Assembly: GCA_000333855.2 (NCBI GenBank)
Contig: CM007323.1
Location: 70,011-123,657, forward strand
Origin: Endotrypanum monterogeii
Lineage: Eukaryota; Euglenozoa; Kinetoplastea; Trypanosomatida; Trypanosomatidae
Direction: 5' to 3'
DNA: 53,647 bases
The translations under genes were made by a program, and so were the position numbers. This document shows, piece after piece, positions 39,637 through 50,500 of the stretch. Below the pieces are notes generated by a model. That model had not been told where the DNA came from and ran no database searches. It saw only the letters and a list, made by a program, of their open reading frames with translations. Each line of letters starts with the position of its first letter. Positions within the stretch are counted from its first letter, which is position 1.

Positions 39637-42600
39637 ATGCCGAAGCTGCACGCGATACCACAGACTCTGTGGGATAGCGTTGAGCAACAGCAGTTGCAGC
39701 ATCCGTTCAGAGGGGAATCCCAGGTGCAACAGCGGTCGGGCGGTAGACACCAATCACCTGCACGCCCATCCGCTCGTGCGCTGGATGATCTATTCAATGA
39801 AGAACAGAGCGCTGAGGAGCAACGAGTCCAACAACGCGTTTTCGCACACCGAACAGTATGTTGGCCATCGGTGCACCATCGCATTTTGAGCACAGGTGAA
39901 GAAGACCTCTTCTCGAGTCTCCCAACTATGCTGCGCAATAGCAGAGCAGCAGATGGGCATAGTGATGACATGGCGAGGACCAGTGTGTCTGACCGATCCA
40001 CATTGTGCCAGCGTTGTGCTCGCGATTCATTGCAGACGACCAGAGATGGGAAAGAGGTGGTGTCTATTTTGCCTCGGACAGGCGCGGTACCGCTTCGGGT
40101 GTGGCTGCCCAGGCAAATCGAAATGCAGCGCGAGCCTGCACACCCGACGCATCCGAGAACCACACGCGGTGGGGCAAGCAACGACCGCAGCCATGAGCGA
40201 ATGCGGACAGCGCCCCCTCAGCGGCGACCACAGGCCCTCGTCCTTTTGAATGAGGATTATCACGCCCACCACGGAGAGGGCGAGTACGCAAGCGACGGAT
40301 ATGGCGGCTTGCAGGTCGCTCTCTGGCACCGCACACCTCGCAGCACGCCGCCGTGTAGCGCGGGGGCAGCGAGCGATGCCGACGGCGCGTCGACGTCGCC
40401 CCTGCCATCCCCACGTTGGCGAGCAGCGGCACATGAAGTGATAAATCTTTCCATGTCGTCGGCAGTTTTCTGTGTCACCGGTGACGATCAAGGGCCACGT
40501 CCCCAACAGACACCTGCGCGCCACACCACTGAATTGGGGAAGACGGTGGGCAGCCGCATCCAGAGCAACCGCAACGCTCCCGAGGACGCGGAAGACAAGG
40601 AGGAAGCCGCTGCGGTGGAATCTGCGCACCGCGGTACTCTGCCGACCTCAGCGCCGACACGGGTATACTGGGGCGCTACACCACCGCCGGGTATAGGGCA
40701 CAACTGCGTGGTCGCTGATGACGATGGCGCCGGCGCCGGCGCCGCCTACGATAATGGCGAGGGGAAAGCGCTGCGGACAACTCGCAACAGCGCGTGTGTG
40801 CGCGAACCGCTTCCCCAGAATATCTCTGTGTGTCCTGACAACATGTTCTCCACGGCTGTTGTCGCAGCGCTGCCAGCTCAGGGCCACCGCGGCGCCAGAG
40901 AAATGTGCGCGACGAGACACCCAAGTCGCTCGAGAGGCCCCGCTACTGGTGGCTTTGATCGAGGTGAGACGCTGTTGCCGAGGCCCGCGATGTGCCAGCG
41001 AGCACTCGCGTCCCGGGTCACCAGCGGGTGCTCGCCGACATTCTCCAGGGAACTATGTATTACCCTTCCGTGGCTCCTGCACACCTGCACGCTTCCCCCA
41101 GTGGCGTCTGAAGCACTCGCACGCTCACTGGAGGCACACATCAAAGCATATCTTCCCCAAACAACGGCATCACCGGAGAAGCCCGCAGATGCACACCCTG
41201 AGCACAGGCCTCCACGGACTTGCACTCTCCCGCCATCACCGCCCTCGTCCCCCTCACCACCCTGTTGGGTGGCCGTGTTTGCCTACACAGAAGCACTGCA
41301 CAAATACGCCACCAATCACGCATCATCACTCGTCCACGCTGGGGAGCACACCGTGGGGTGCGCCTCGCCGCGGGGCCGCGGAGCAGGCGTGCGCCATGCC
41401 CAGTGTGCTTTTGCTTCAGTGGATCAGATCGACGTTATCCCTTGGCCTGACTGGGTGCCGGATGTGCAGACAAGTGTGCATCTGCTCGCCGCGCTCACCT
41501 CGGGAGCCTTCCTGCTCATCGACATGATCGCACGAGCACTCGAGCGAGCCAACATGGGCATAGCTGAGGAAGCAAACGCTGATGTCGACCATGGTGGTCA
41601 GGAAATGTACGGTGTAAGGAACCATCAACACAGAGACGGCTGTGCATCACTCCCCGCCTCCACCACGGCCTCTCCAGATGTGGTCACTGTCCTGGGTCAG
41701 TCCCACATCTTCCATGAGCTCGTATTTGGCGATGCGGCAAACAAAAATCTCTGTCGACATCTCCGCGATCGCCTCCCCATGCACGTCAACGATTTGAATG
41801 CGTTGCTCTGTCGACCGTGGTGCGGTGTGGTGATGGAAGAAACGAATGCGGCCACTAAAGCAACGAGCGCCGGCGCCGCCGCCGTGTGGCGAGCCCGCTG
41901 TCCTTCAGTACTGGACCTGGTGCACCATCTTTCCCGTGTCTGGATGAAGGAGTGCTTCTCTGGCCTTGCAGATCGATTGCACACGTTCCTTACCACCCAT
42001 GATCCCGGTGTCGTACTCGATCTCATCTGCGCGCGTGACAGCGACAGTGTTGGCGCTGTGGTTCATGCGGACCGACTACGATGTGTGCGACTGCGGACCG
42101 GTGTAGGTCACGTGGGGGATAGGGGGAATGCCTTGGTGGGCCAGAACACCTGCGCTGCTGCGCAGCAGCACCGATTGCTTAGCGGGGCCCTTGTTGCGTG
42201 CACAGTGCCCAATGCAAGAGCAGCGGCAGCACCCCAGGTGACTCCGCCACATACATTAATTTACCGAAGTATTGTGGAGTTCACCCGGGGACCACTGCAG
42301 CGGTGGGAGCAGTGGTGGCTGTCGAGGGGGCTAACGACCTCCTCGACCCGTGTCCCAGTCTCCAACGGCCCCTGCAGTGCCGCGGACATGCAATGGTCGA
42401 CCCATGTAAACTACGCCATTGTGCACTCACTTCAATGGGTCCTGCGGCACCCTCTCGTTCCCCACGCCTCTCTGGATGAAGCGCAACAGACCACCTCGAC
42501 GCGAGCGGTGGTCACGGACATGTTGTCGCTGCTGGAACTGCTCACACTGGTGCCGCCTGTCATCGAAACGACGGCGCTCTCCGCCTACGAGGTGGAGACG

Positions 42601-44427
42601 GTGCTACGCGGCGCTTGTGCGAGTGTGATGGGAAACGTGGGCGAGGGAAACAACGATACCATCACGATCCACATTCCAACAACTCCGTTGGGAGCAGCGA
42701 CGCGCATGTTCCACGTGTATTACCGTGTCTTCCTCGGGATTTTGTGCTACGGCGCGATGCAGCTGAGCGACGCGGAAGTCCTGGCGCTGCTGTCGCACCC
42801 GAGCCCACAGCACACGAGTGTGGCGGACACGAACACTTCGAAGCAACTCCATGGTGCTGACCCAGTGCCGCCAGAGCTGTGCGCTGCACAAAGCACCGTG
42901 GATCACCTCTGGACAGAGCATATCTTGCCGCTCGTGGTGGGCTACGTCAGCGGTAGCGGCGCCAGGGCTGCGTCTGCGGCAGGCATGGATGCGTTGACGG
43001 CTGCGGACCAATACATTATGTATGCCCGCATGCTGCTGCAGGTGCTGCGGCGAGAAGGTCGGAGCACACAACACAGCAGACGTGAGAGAGCGCGCCGCCA
43101 CCCCTGCCCTCATGAAGTCCAGCACGACGCACCACACATCGATGCGTCGCCTTCTGAGCACCAACGCAAACGTGCCCGCTCCGTCACATTGGGAGATTCG
43201 ATGTGGCAAGCACGAGACAGCGTCCAACGCGCAGGCTCGTACAGCGGAGCCGCGCAGCTGAGATGGCGGCCGCGATCGCTGACGAGGGTGGACGAGCCCC
43301 CCTCCCCTGCGCGCTCCGCAGCACTGAACAGTGTCACGAGCTCCACCTTCACGGCGGAGACGGCCACGACGACGACGACGACGACGCACCGAAGCGTCAA
43401 GTACAGTCTTCCCCGAACCAGCGAGGCCGAGCGAGCTCTCGGATCCGTGGTGGGGGTGCCCTGCTCAGTGGGGCGGGCGCCGTACCCCGCGTCGGGGCCT
43501 CACCACCAGGATGCAGAGCTGCACCGACAAGACCCCACCAGCGACGTAGCGGACGTCCCACTGAAGGAGCCGTCGGGACCCCGACACCATTTCCTTCCCC
43601 CCCTGGTGCTTCTCGCGCACGGAGACAACGAGAGTTGGACATCGGACACCCTCGTGTGCCCCGCCTCTCCGACGCACACACCCAACTGGCAGAAAGCATG
43701 TCAGCAGCTGACCCGTCGTTGGTTGCAACCGCCGCCGCGTGCACGGGTGCAGTATCCCCCCCTGGTGCGCAACAGCAGCGAGACGTGCCGCACTGACCCG
43801 AGCACAGACCCTCATGCCCACAGTCCTCGAGAATCGGTGCCCGCAGGCGAGGCGGTGCCTCATCAGGAGGAGGAACACGCCTCTGCCATCGCCGCCACAG
43901 AGACAGGATTTCCGAATGCGCCGCACAAACAATTGCAGTTGCTGGATGTCGTCAATTCATTCGGTGGCCACGCGCTGCACCGTCGTCATATCCGTCGCGT
44001 TGGCGCTCTTCTAGATGGACTTGCGCTACGCGTGGCGGCGGTCCGTGAGGGGGAACCAAACGCCCACGCCGAATCCCTTCATAAAGATGGCGCTGGATGC
44101 TGCTACGACTACCTCTATGGTGTTCTGCCGCCTGGACTCCGATCCAGGGATGGTGGACTCATCACTGTCGACTCGACATTCACCTCGGACGACGAAGCAG
44201 ACGAGGATGACGGCGGTGTGGCGATGGTGAAATGTGTCTTGGGTGCAAATAATGGCCTCGACAACGAAAACGCGCTGCTCTACATCGCCTCCTCCTCCTC
44301 CTCCTCCTCCGCCGCCGCCGCCAACAGTGGAGGAAGCAGCACCGGCTGCTGCAACAGTCACAACACCCTCGGCACCCCATCGACAATATCGGTGTCGTCG
44401 TCGTCGCCATCGACATCATCCCCGTGA
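39637..44427 (+). CDS. Large conserved-type protein of unknown function
   Basis: 1596 residues from the first in-frame ATG (open upstream for 68 codons only through GTG and simple repeats). I recognise no family. Residues ~1-480 are hydrophilic, Arg/Pro/Ser-rich and probably disordered. A more globular, helix-rich region spans ~470-1135, with hydrophobic stretches such as CITLPWLLHTCTLPPVASEA, SVLDLVHHLSRVWMKECFSG, VVTDMLSLLELLTLVPPVIE and MFHVYYRVFLGILCYGAMQ; this could be an alpha-helical repeat fold. Residues ~1135-1430 are again low complexity, with a Thr run (~1245). A short conserved-looking helix QLLDVVNSFGGHALHRRHI sits near ~1434, and the protein ends in Ser/Ala runs (~1549-1596). 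No transmembrane segment or signal peptide is evident. Codon bias and uninterrupted length make the coding call secure. Function not inferred. Confidence 0.85.
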   Translation: MPKLHAIPQTLWDSVEQQQLQHPFRGESQVQQRSGGRHQSPARPSARALDDLFNEEQSAEEQRVQQRVFAHRTVCWPSVHHRILSTGEEDLFSSLPTMLRNSRAADGHSDDMARTSVSDRSTLCQRCARDSLQTTRDGKEVVSILPRTGAVPLRVWLPRQIEMQREPAHPTHPRTTRGGASNDRSHERMRTAPPQRRPQALVLLNEDYHAHHGEGEYASDGYGGLQVALWHRTPRSTPPCSAGAASDADGASTSPLPSPRWRAAAHEVINLSMSSAVFCVTGDDQGPRPQQTPARHTTELGKTVGSRIQSNRNAPEDAEDKEEAAAVESAHRGTLPTSAPTRVYWGATPPPGIGHNCVVADDDGAGAGAAYDNGEGKALRTTRNSACVREPLPQNISVCPDNMFSTAVVAALPAQGHRGAREMCATRHPSRSRGPATGGFDRGETLLPRPAMCQRALASRVTSGCSPTFSRELCITLPWLLHTCTLPPVASEALARSLEAHIKAYLPQTTASPEKPADAHPEHRPPRTCTLPPSPPSSPSPPCWVAVFAYTEALHKYATNHASSLVHAGEHTVGCASPRGRGAGVRHAQCAFASVDQIDVIPWPDWVPDVQTSVHLLAALTSGAFLLIDMIARALERANMGIAEEANADVDHGGQEMYGVRNHQHRDGCASLPASTTASPDVVTVLGQSHIFHELVFGDAANKNLCRHLRDRLPMHVNDLNALLCRPWCGVVMEETNAATKATSAGAAAVWRARCPSVLDLVHHLSRVWMKECFSGLADRLHTFLTTHDPGVVLDLICARDSDSVGAVVHADRLRCVRLRTGVGHVGDRGNALVGQNTCAAAQQHRLLSGALVACTVPNARAAAAPQVTPPHTLIYRSIVEFTRGPLQRWEQWWLSRGLTTSSTRVPVSNGPCSAADMQWSTHVNYAIVHSLQWVLRHPLVPHASLDEAQQTTSTRAVVTDMLSLLELLTLVPPVIETTALSAYEVETVLRGACASVMGNVGEGNNDTITIHIPTTPLGAATRMFHVYYRVFLGILCYGAMQLSDAEVLALLSHPSPQHTSVADTNTSKQLHGADPVPPELCAAQSTVDHLWTEHILPLVVGYVSGSGARAASAAGMDALTAADQYIMYARMLLQVLRREGRSTQHSRRERARRHPCPHEVQHDAPHIDASPSEHQRKRARSVTLGDSMWQARDSVQRAGSYSGAAQLRWRPRSLTRVDEPPSPARSAALNSVTSSTFTAETATTTTTTTHRSVKYSLPRTSEAERALGSVVGVPCSVGRAPYPASGPHHQDAELHRQDPTSDVADVPLKEPSGPRHHFLPPLVLLAHGDNESWTSDTLVCPASPTHTPNWQKACQQLTRRWLQPPPRARVQYPPLVRNSSETCRTDPSTDPHAHSPRESVPAGEAVPHQEEEHASAIAATETGFPNAPHKQLQLLDVVNSFGGHALHRRHIRRVGALLDGLALRVAAVREGEPNAHAESLHKDGAGCCYDYLYGVLPPGLRSRDGGLITVDSTFTSDDEADEDDGGVAMVKCVLGANNGLDNENALLYIASSSSSSSAAAANSGGSSTGCCNSHNTLGTPSTISVSSSSPSTSSP

Positions 44428-45195
44428 CTCGATTGTCGAGAAGAGGGGGAAAGGGAAGAAGTAGGGGCGTTGTCCCTATCGATCTCAGCGCAGCACCATC
44501 GAGTTCCTCCTCAATGTCGTTGTCGCTCTGCACCCGCCATTTCGCATCTCTCTTATCCCTCTCCACCCCCTTGGCTCTCTGGCGATTGCTTTGACGGTGC
44601 GAGCCACGGGAACACTTACGTGCACGTTCCCCGGCGCACGCGCGGAGGAGAAAGGGGGGAGTGGATGGATGCACGTGTGTTGCTTTTTTTTTTTTTGAGG
44701 AGGGTAGGGGGGGGGAGGGGTATACAAGTAGAACAACTGATCAAGAATGTTGTCTCTGCGCCGCTCCTCAATTCTACTTACAAACATTATTCTTTTTTTT
44801 TTTTCCGTCAAGACTCCGGCCTTCCCTTCACCACCACTTCCCTCTCCCCAGCATTGAGCAAGAAGTATCACTCGTGGAAGACGCGCCCGTGCTCAGCAGC
44901 CCATCCACACACACACACACACAGCCGTCCCCTGGATAGTCATCTTGCACATTGTGCCATCCCATGAAGGGTCAGATAAGGACGCTGGTCTCGATGAATA
45001 TACGCGCGTGTGAGAACGTGCCCTGAGATGTGACCATGCGTGCGTGCGTGCGTGCGACGGCCACCCATGCGTTGACACACCCACCCCCTTACCCATACAC
45101 CTCCTTACGTCCCACTCTCTCTATTTTGCTACAACACACACTCACACATATACATACATACAGAAACACATTCCCCCATCCTCCCCATCATCGTC
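44428..45195. other. Intergenic, no gene seen
   Basis: T-runs at 44684-44696 and 44791-44804, a G-run near 44706, a CA run at 44908-44923, and CGTG repeats (45037-45055). The last ~45 bases are shared with the upstream flank of the second P1 copy. Confidence 0.65.
45162..45163 (+). promoter_or_regulatory. Predicted trans-splice acceptor AG of P1 copy 1
   Basis: First AG after the pyrimidine tract at ~45108-45130; gives a 32-nt 5' UTR. The same site lies inside the duplicated unit at copy 2. Confidence 0.5.
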
Positions 45196-45531
45196 ATGTC
45201 TGCGGAGACCCTCGCGTGCACGTACGCGGCGCTCATGCTGAGCGACGCTGGCCTGCCCACCTCGGCTGAGAACATCTCCGCGGCGGTGAAGGCTGCCGGC
45301 GTGGAGGTGCGCTCCACCCTGCCCATCATCTTCTCCCGCTTCCTGGAGAAGAAGTCCATCGAGTCCCTGATGGCCGCCGCCGCCGCTCAGGCCCCCACCG
45401 CCACGTCTGGCCCAGCCCCGGCGGCCGGCGCTGCTGCTGGTGCCGCGGCTGGCGGCAAGGCGGAGGACAAGAAGAAGGACGAGCCCGAAGAGGAGGGCGA
45501 CGACGACATGGGCTTCGGTCTGTTCGACTAA
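45196..45531 (+). CDS. RPLP1: 60S acidic ribosomal protein P1, copy 1
   Basis: 111 residues, the usual length. The N-terminal helical domain (LACTYAALMLSDAG, AENISAAVKAAGVEV, PIIFSRFLEKKSIESLM) is the P1 type; it starts ETLACTYAAL rather than the KYxAAYxL of P2. An Ala/Pro-rich hinge (~66-90) and an acidic tail ending EEEGDDDMGFGLFD follow. P1 pairs with P2, and the dimers bind uL10 (P0) to form the lateral stalk of the 60S subunit, which recruits elongation factors through the C-terminal peptide. P proteins are well-known antigens in leishmaniasis. Codons are almost all C/G-ending, as in highly expressed genes. It is one of two identical tandem copies. Confidence 0.97.
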   Translation: MSAETLACTYAALMLSDAGLPTSAENISAAVKAAGVEVRSTLPIIFSRFLEKKSIESLMAAAAAQAPTATSGPAPAAGAAAGAAAGGKAEDKKKDEPEEEGDDDMGFGLFD

Positions 45532-46061
45532 GAGATCAACACTCACCCTCAAAATCGACCCGCAAACGGTGGCGAATGCAGCGCTTGCGGAGGAGTGTGT
45601 GGGAGGCTGTGTCTGTGTCGGTGGGGTGGGGGGGGGGGGGCACATCCCCTTGATCTGGTGAGCACTGGGTCGCATGTCTCAACACCCCCAGCCATTCCTC
45701 CCTCCCCCCCTCTTTTCCACCGGAGTTGACACGTGGGGGTGTGTCTCTATTGGGAACACATATATTTTGTTTGATGCTTGTCCTTTCCACATCTATTCAT
45801 TTTTTTTTTCAAAAACAAAATGTGCAACTTGATATACATATATACTCAACTCGACGCCTTCAGCTCAAATCGATGCATGATGGTATTACATGTCACTGAC
45901 TCACCCACCTCTGCCATGCATCCCCGACAGCGCATCTCCATATCTCTCTCTCTCTCTCTCTCGTTGTGTTCTTTTTTTTTCTCGGTGTCACCCACATTCA
46001 CACACACACATACACATACATACATACAGAAACACATTCCCCCATCCTCCCCATCATCGTC
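45532..46061. other. Spacer between the two P1 copies
   Basis: First ~50 bases are shared 3' UTR. A G-run (45629-45640), C-tracts, and a pyrimidine tract of CT repeats plus T-run (45940-45981) follow; the latter drives the predicted acceptor AG at 46028-46029 of copy 2. The tract differs in sequence from that of copy 1. Confidence 0.7.
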
Positions 46062-46447
46062 ATGTCTGCGGAGACCCTCGCGTGCACGTACGCGGCGCTC
46101 ATGCTGAGCGACGCTGGCCTGCCCACCTCGGCTGAGAACATCTCCGCGGCGGTGAAGGCTGCCGGCGTGGAGGTGCGCTCCACCCTGCCCATCATCTTCT
46201 CCCGCTTCCTGGAGAAGAAGTCCATCGAGTCCCTGATGGCCGCCGCCGCCGCTCAGGCCCCCACCGCCACGTCTGGCCCAGCCCCGGCGGCCGGCGCTGC
46301 TGCTGGTGCCGCGGCTGGCGGCAAGGCGGAGGACAAGAAGAAGGACGAGCCCGAAGAGGAGGGCGACGACGACATGGGCTTCGGTCTGTTCGACTAAGAG
46401 ATCAACACTCACCCTCAAAATCGGCCCGTAAACGGTGGCGAATGCAG
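46016..46447 (+). repeat. Tandem duplication unit 2 (P1 gene with flanks)
   Basis: Second copy of the segment at 45150-45581, offset 866 bp; identity runs from the CA/TA-rich 5' flank through the coding sequence to gcgaatgcag. Confidence 0.92.
46062..46397 (+). CDS. RPLP1: 60S acidic ribosomal protein P1, copy 2
   Basis: 111 residues, identical in protein and, by eye, in nucleotide sequence to copy 1. The shared segment includes the predicted 32-nt 5' UTR and the splice acceptor, but the polypyrimidine tract upstream and the 3' UTR beyond ~50 nt are unrelated. The two copies can therefore make the same protein under different mRNA processing and 3' UTR control. Sequence identity confined to the gene points to recent duplication or ongoing gene conversion. 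The frame is open upstream to 45966 through the leader, but the ATG at 46062 matches copy 1 and the P1 family. Confidence 0.97.
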   Translation: MSAETLACTYAALMLSDAGLPTSAENISAAVKAAGVEVRSTLPIIFSRFLEKKSIESLMAAAAAQAPTATSGPAPAAGAAAGAAAGGKAEDKKKDEPEEEGDDDMGFGLFD

Positions 46448-47401
46448 TGTGCTACACCCCATGTGACTCAGCTCGCCCGACCCCACCCCCTCGTCCCCCC
46501 CACGTGCCCTTTGCGTGTGCATGGATGTCTGCATACAAACTCTCGTCGCACCTTCTTGAGAAGGGGTGGAGAGAGGTGGAACATGTTTTCCTTTTTTTCG
46601 CTGTTATTTCTCATTTTTTGTGTGCTCCACGGAAGAGTTGATATTTATATTTTTTAGGAAATTTTTGAAATGGACCAAAAAAAAAAAAAACAAGAGAGTG
46701 AGGTAAGGGACAACGGAGGGAGGGAAAAGATGGGAGCAGGGAGAGGGTTGAGGACATGGGCGAAGACAGATGGGGAGGGAGGGGAGGGTGTGCAGCAGTC
46801 AACACGACGGGTTACCTGAGAGGATATCTTTCTCTAGTTGACCAAGCATCTATCAATCCTTCCTTTTTCCCTCGGTCTTCCGTCCCTTTTTTTGTTGTTG
46901 TTGCTGCTGTTGTTCTTCCCCCGCATCGTATACCTTGAGTGAACTCATGTATGCACTGCTGTGTGCTCATTTGCAATACGGAAAGGAGTTATGGAGGGAG
47001 GAGAAGAGAAGTAGCAACGACAGACACGCGCACAGCGCCCAAACTCTCTGCACCTTGATTCGGTGCACCTATTTCGTGTAGCTGCGATGTCGAGGTTAGA
47101 CATAGGGCCTCACACAGTGAGTGGGCGCTGTGCGTGTCTCCTGGACTCTGTTGAGCCTTCCTCGTTCTTATCCGCCTCCTCCCCCTTCGCTTCCCACGTT
47201 TGTGTGTGTGTCTGCAGGTCGATGTTGCGTACAGCAACCCTACCAAGCCATTTCAAGCTCATCCTATGCCCTCCTTTCCTTCCTCCGCGCTCACCACTAC
47301 ACACACACACAACGAAAAAAAGAAAAGCATTTCTTCTCACAATCACAATAGCCGGGGAACCTCATCACCAAACCGAATGCTTTGATATACCCAAACACAC
47401 A

Positions 47402-47432
<31 letters not shown>

Positions 47433-47582
47433 TTATTTATATTTATATATAGGGCTGGAACATTTCTATTATTATTTGAACATCTTCTGACACACACACG
47501 CACCCCTCTTGCGAGTATCACAGGTATATGTGAAGTACAATACACAACTCTGAACGTAACAGAGAGTGCACGACTGCTCACG
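46398..47582. other. Intergenic, no gene seen
   Basis: Short shared 3' flank, C-rich tract at 46480-46505, A-run at 46677-46692, (GTT)n near 46893-46913, a pyrimidine tract with CAG at ~47160-47218 that is a candidate acceptor, and TA/TTTATA repeats at 47401-47451. Confidence 0.65.
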
Positions 47583-50500
47583 ATGGCCGGCCGACCGAGT
47601 GATGCGGTGCGCGGTAACGCTGCCACGATGGCAACGGCGACGTCACGTGTCGCTGATGATGAAGCCCGGAAAGAAAAGACGACCACGCGTGCAGCGTCCC
47701 TGCCTCCTTCGGTGGCACCGCTGACGGACACGCAGCTACTTCAACTCGCGCTCCGCAACGCCGTTGCATCCGCTGCTGCAGGTAAGGCAACCGTGTCGGC
47801 ACACAACTACGCCCTCGTTCTGAAAATTATATTTCGTAAGTGCTTTCTTCTGGATGAGCTCGTCCTCTTGGCCCTATCCATGGGCCGTGAGGCCCGCAGG
47901 GCTGAAGAGGCAACAGCAACGCCCGCCCACGACCCCCGGGCAGTGGACCACAGCGGTGGCACTGCAGCGGCTACCCAGGACGAACCCCCGATTGCCGCGG
48001 ATGCAGCGCAACAGCTGGTGAACGCAATAAAAAATATTGGCATGCTCCTGCCGCCTGGTCTCGATGATGAAGACTACAGCGAGGAGAGAGCGTACGTCAC
48101 CCATAAGGATTCGGGTGAGGAGCACGTTCGACGTCAACGCGCATCAACGCATCCCACCTGCCGAGCCGCTCCGGTGTCGTTGGCCAGCACAGCAGATGAC
48201 GACTCCGAGCCGGGCCACGACGCCGAGACAGCACAGTGGCTCGCCTGTCTTCTCGCAAAGGTGCGCTCAGACGCTCTGCCCATATCAACCCTCAACAAGA
48301 TTAATAAAGCCTGCCTGACGAACAAGCTGGCACGCAGCAGCAGTACCGCCGGCCACCAGCAGGTCACAGAAGTCACCGCGAGGACGAGCGCCGCTCCTGT
48401 CTACTCTGGGCTACCCCACCTCATGTCTTCGCCGACACGGACCCTGTCGGGCATGGCCTCCCCGACCGGAAGCCCCAACAGGAGCGATGGCACGGCAGCA
48501 TTGACTGCATCACTGCCAGTCCTCTTCGCAACACTTCTGTGGAACACCGCATGCGCCTTGTGGAATGAAGGCTTCATCGAGGACGCCCATCACTGGCTCT
48601 CGGTTATGGATGTTCAAGGACTGTGGAAGCTCCACAGAGACCTCTGCCGCTGTAGCGAAGCTTCTTCGGGCGGCGGCAGCGGCGACCTACCGGCGGCGGC
48701 GGCGGCGCCATCGTCGTCGTCGTCGTCCACGCGTTTCGGGCCGAGCGAGCCTTTCGAGGATGACGCTCACAGCGAAAATCGCGCCTGCCCGCTAAGCTGG
48801 CCAGCGGTGTTGGAAGAGAGTTGCGCGGCGGACGAGCCAACGCTTTCACACCCATCGGCGCCTCCATCCGCAACGAAGGCGAGCCACTCGAAGGGCTCCG
48901 AGGAAGTCACCAGCCCAGCCAACACGCGGCCGGGGTGCACCACCTGGAATACGACGACCCCCACCGTGGGCTCTGGTATAACGCTCTCAGCCGTCGCGAC
49001 GCACTGCAGTCCACTTCCCATCACAGACCCTGCCGCCTGCTTCGACGACGTCGAGTGGCTGGAGGGAAACAAAGACGAGAAAGACTACACTGTCACCGGT
49101 GATGATGCCGCATCGGGTGCGACGTCATCGAGCCCCAAGACTCACCGCTTGGGGGCTGGGGGCGGATCGGCAGATACCGATACCAGCGCTGCATCTCTCG
49201 CCTGCTATGTTCGCCGCCTCGCGCGCCGCACGAGTGCGCTGCGGGATCTCTGTGGGCTTATGATCGCGTGCGAGACGGCGGAAGATGTTTTCTACGTGCT
49301 GTACGCACTGAACTATGCCCTTGCAACACAGCAGAGGAAGTATAAGCAGCAACAACAACAGCAGCAGGAGGAGGACCGACACCGAGTCGACGAAGCGGTA
49401 GCGGTGGCCGACGACGATGATGATGATGATGATCATGAAAGCACCCAACCTATGGGACCAGAAACCCCCTCGACTGGGACGGGAGCGGCCACACGCACGA
49501 CGAGCGGAGGACTTCCTGAGGTGCTTATCATCACTAACTTGCTTGTCGAGTTCTTCATTGCGAAGCGAGCGCAGCAGTTATTATTGGAAGATGGCGAACT
49601 GCACCATGTCGCGGCTGTCATCTCCACCGTGGGATCGCCGTTTGCCAGACCCCAACATAACCGCGGCGGGGCACGTGCCCCACACCCACTGCTACCCCAT
49701 CAGCAGCGACTCACGGACCGCGCCATCCGCCGCGCGTGTGACGAGGTCGTCTGTGCCTTCACGAATGGCCACTGCCTCAGCTTGTATGCCCTCGAGTCCT
49801 ACGGCATTCCTCCCCCGTACGGCGACGACGACAACAATACACTGACGGCGCGCCTCTTGGCTCCTGAACTCCCCCATGTTCTTATTATTAATGTGCTGAG
49901 CAGCACACTCAACTACGCCACGCTCTATCACTGTAGCAAGGTATTCCACGGTGTTATGAAATGCCCCGGCGTAGCAGCAGCACACAGCTATTATGACCCC
50001 AACGTGGGCTGTGCATCACTACCGTCTTCGGCAACCGCGGCCGTCGTGGCCGCTGCTGCTGCTTTGAGTCACCCAAACCGCACACGACGCGCTACAGAAG
50101 AAGAAATGCAACGCCGGCGCATGTGGACGCGACTGCCGGAGACGGTGACGACGTCGGAGACACCGAGAACGAAGACGCTGCACGCGACATCCTCATTGTC
50201 GCCAACGGACGCCGTGAAGACGATTGCGGAGGGCCTCGCCCCGTTGGAGACTCTGAAAGCGGGTTGGCGCTACTGCGCCGACGTTGTCGCGCGCAGCACG
50301 ATGTCGGGGATGGGCAGCGGCGCGAAGCTCGGCGCCCAAGATCACCCGCACCCCCACCACAAAGACGTGCGTCCAAATTTCTTCATGGGCGGGCCGCCGG
50401 GCGAGGACTCCCTGTTGCGACTCCCCGAGGGTGGCGGGTACGCAGAGCGCATCGCCGCAGCGCGCCGCGAGCACCAGGCAGCGATGCACTGCGACCGCCG

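Larger units (their letters stand above)
45150..45581 (+). repeat. Tandem duplication unit 1 (P1 gene with flanks)
   Basis: This segment recurs at 46016-46447 with an offset of 866 bp. The coding sequence appears identical base for base; the first ~50 bases after the stop differ at two positions (A/G and C/T), after which the sequences part. Confidence 0.92.

Noticed and set aside
45196..46397. Labelling the acidic ribosomal proteins P2
   Set aside because: The N-terminal domain (LACTYAALMLSDAG, AVKAAGVEV) is P1-type; P2 has a different start and helix pattern.
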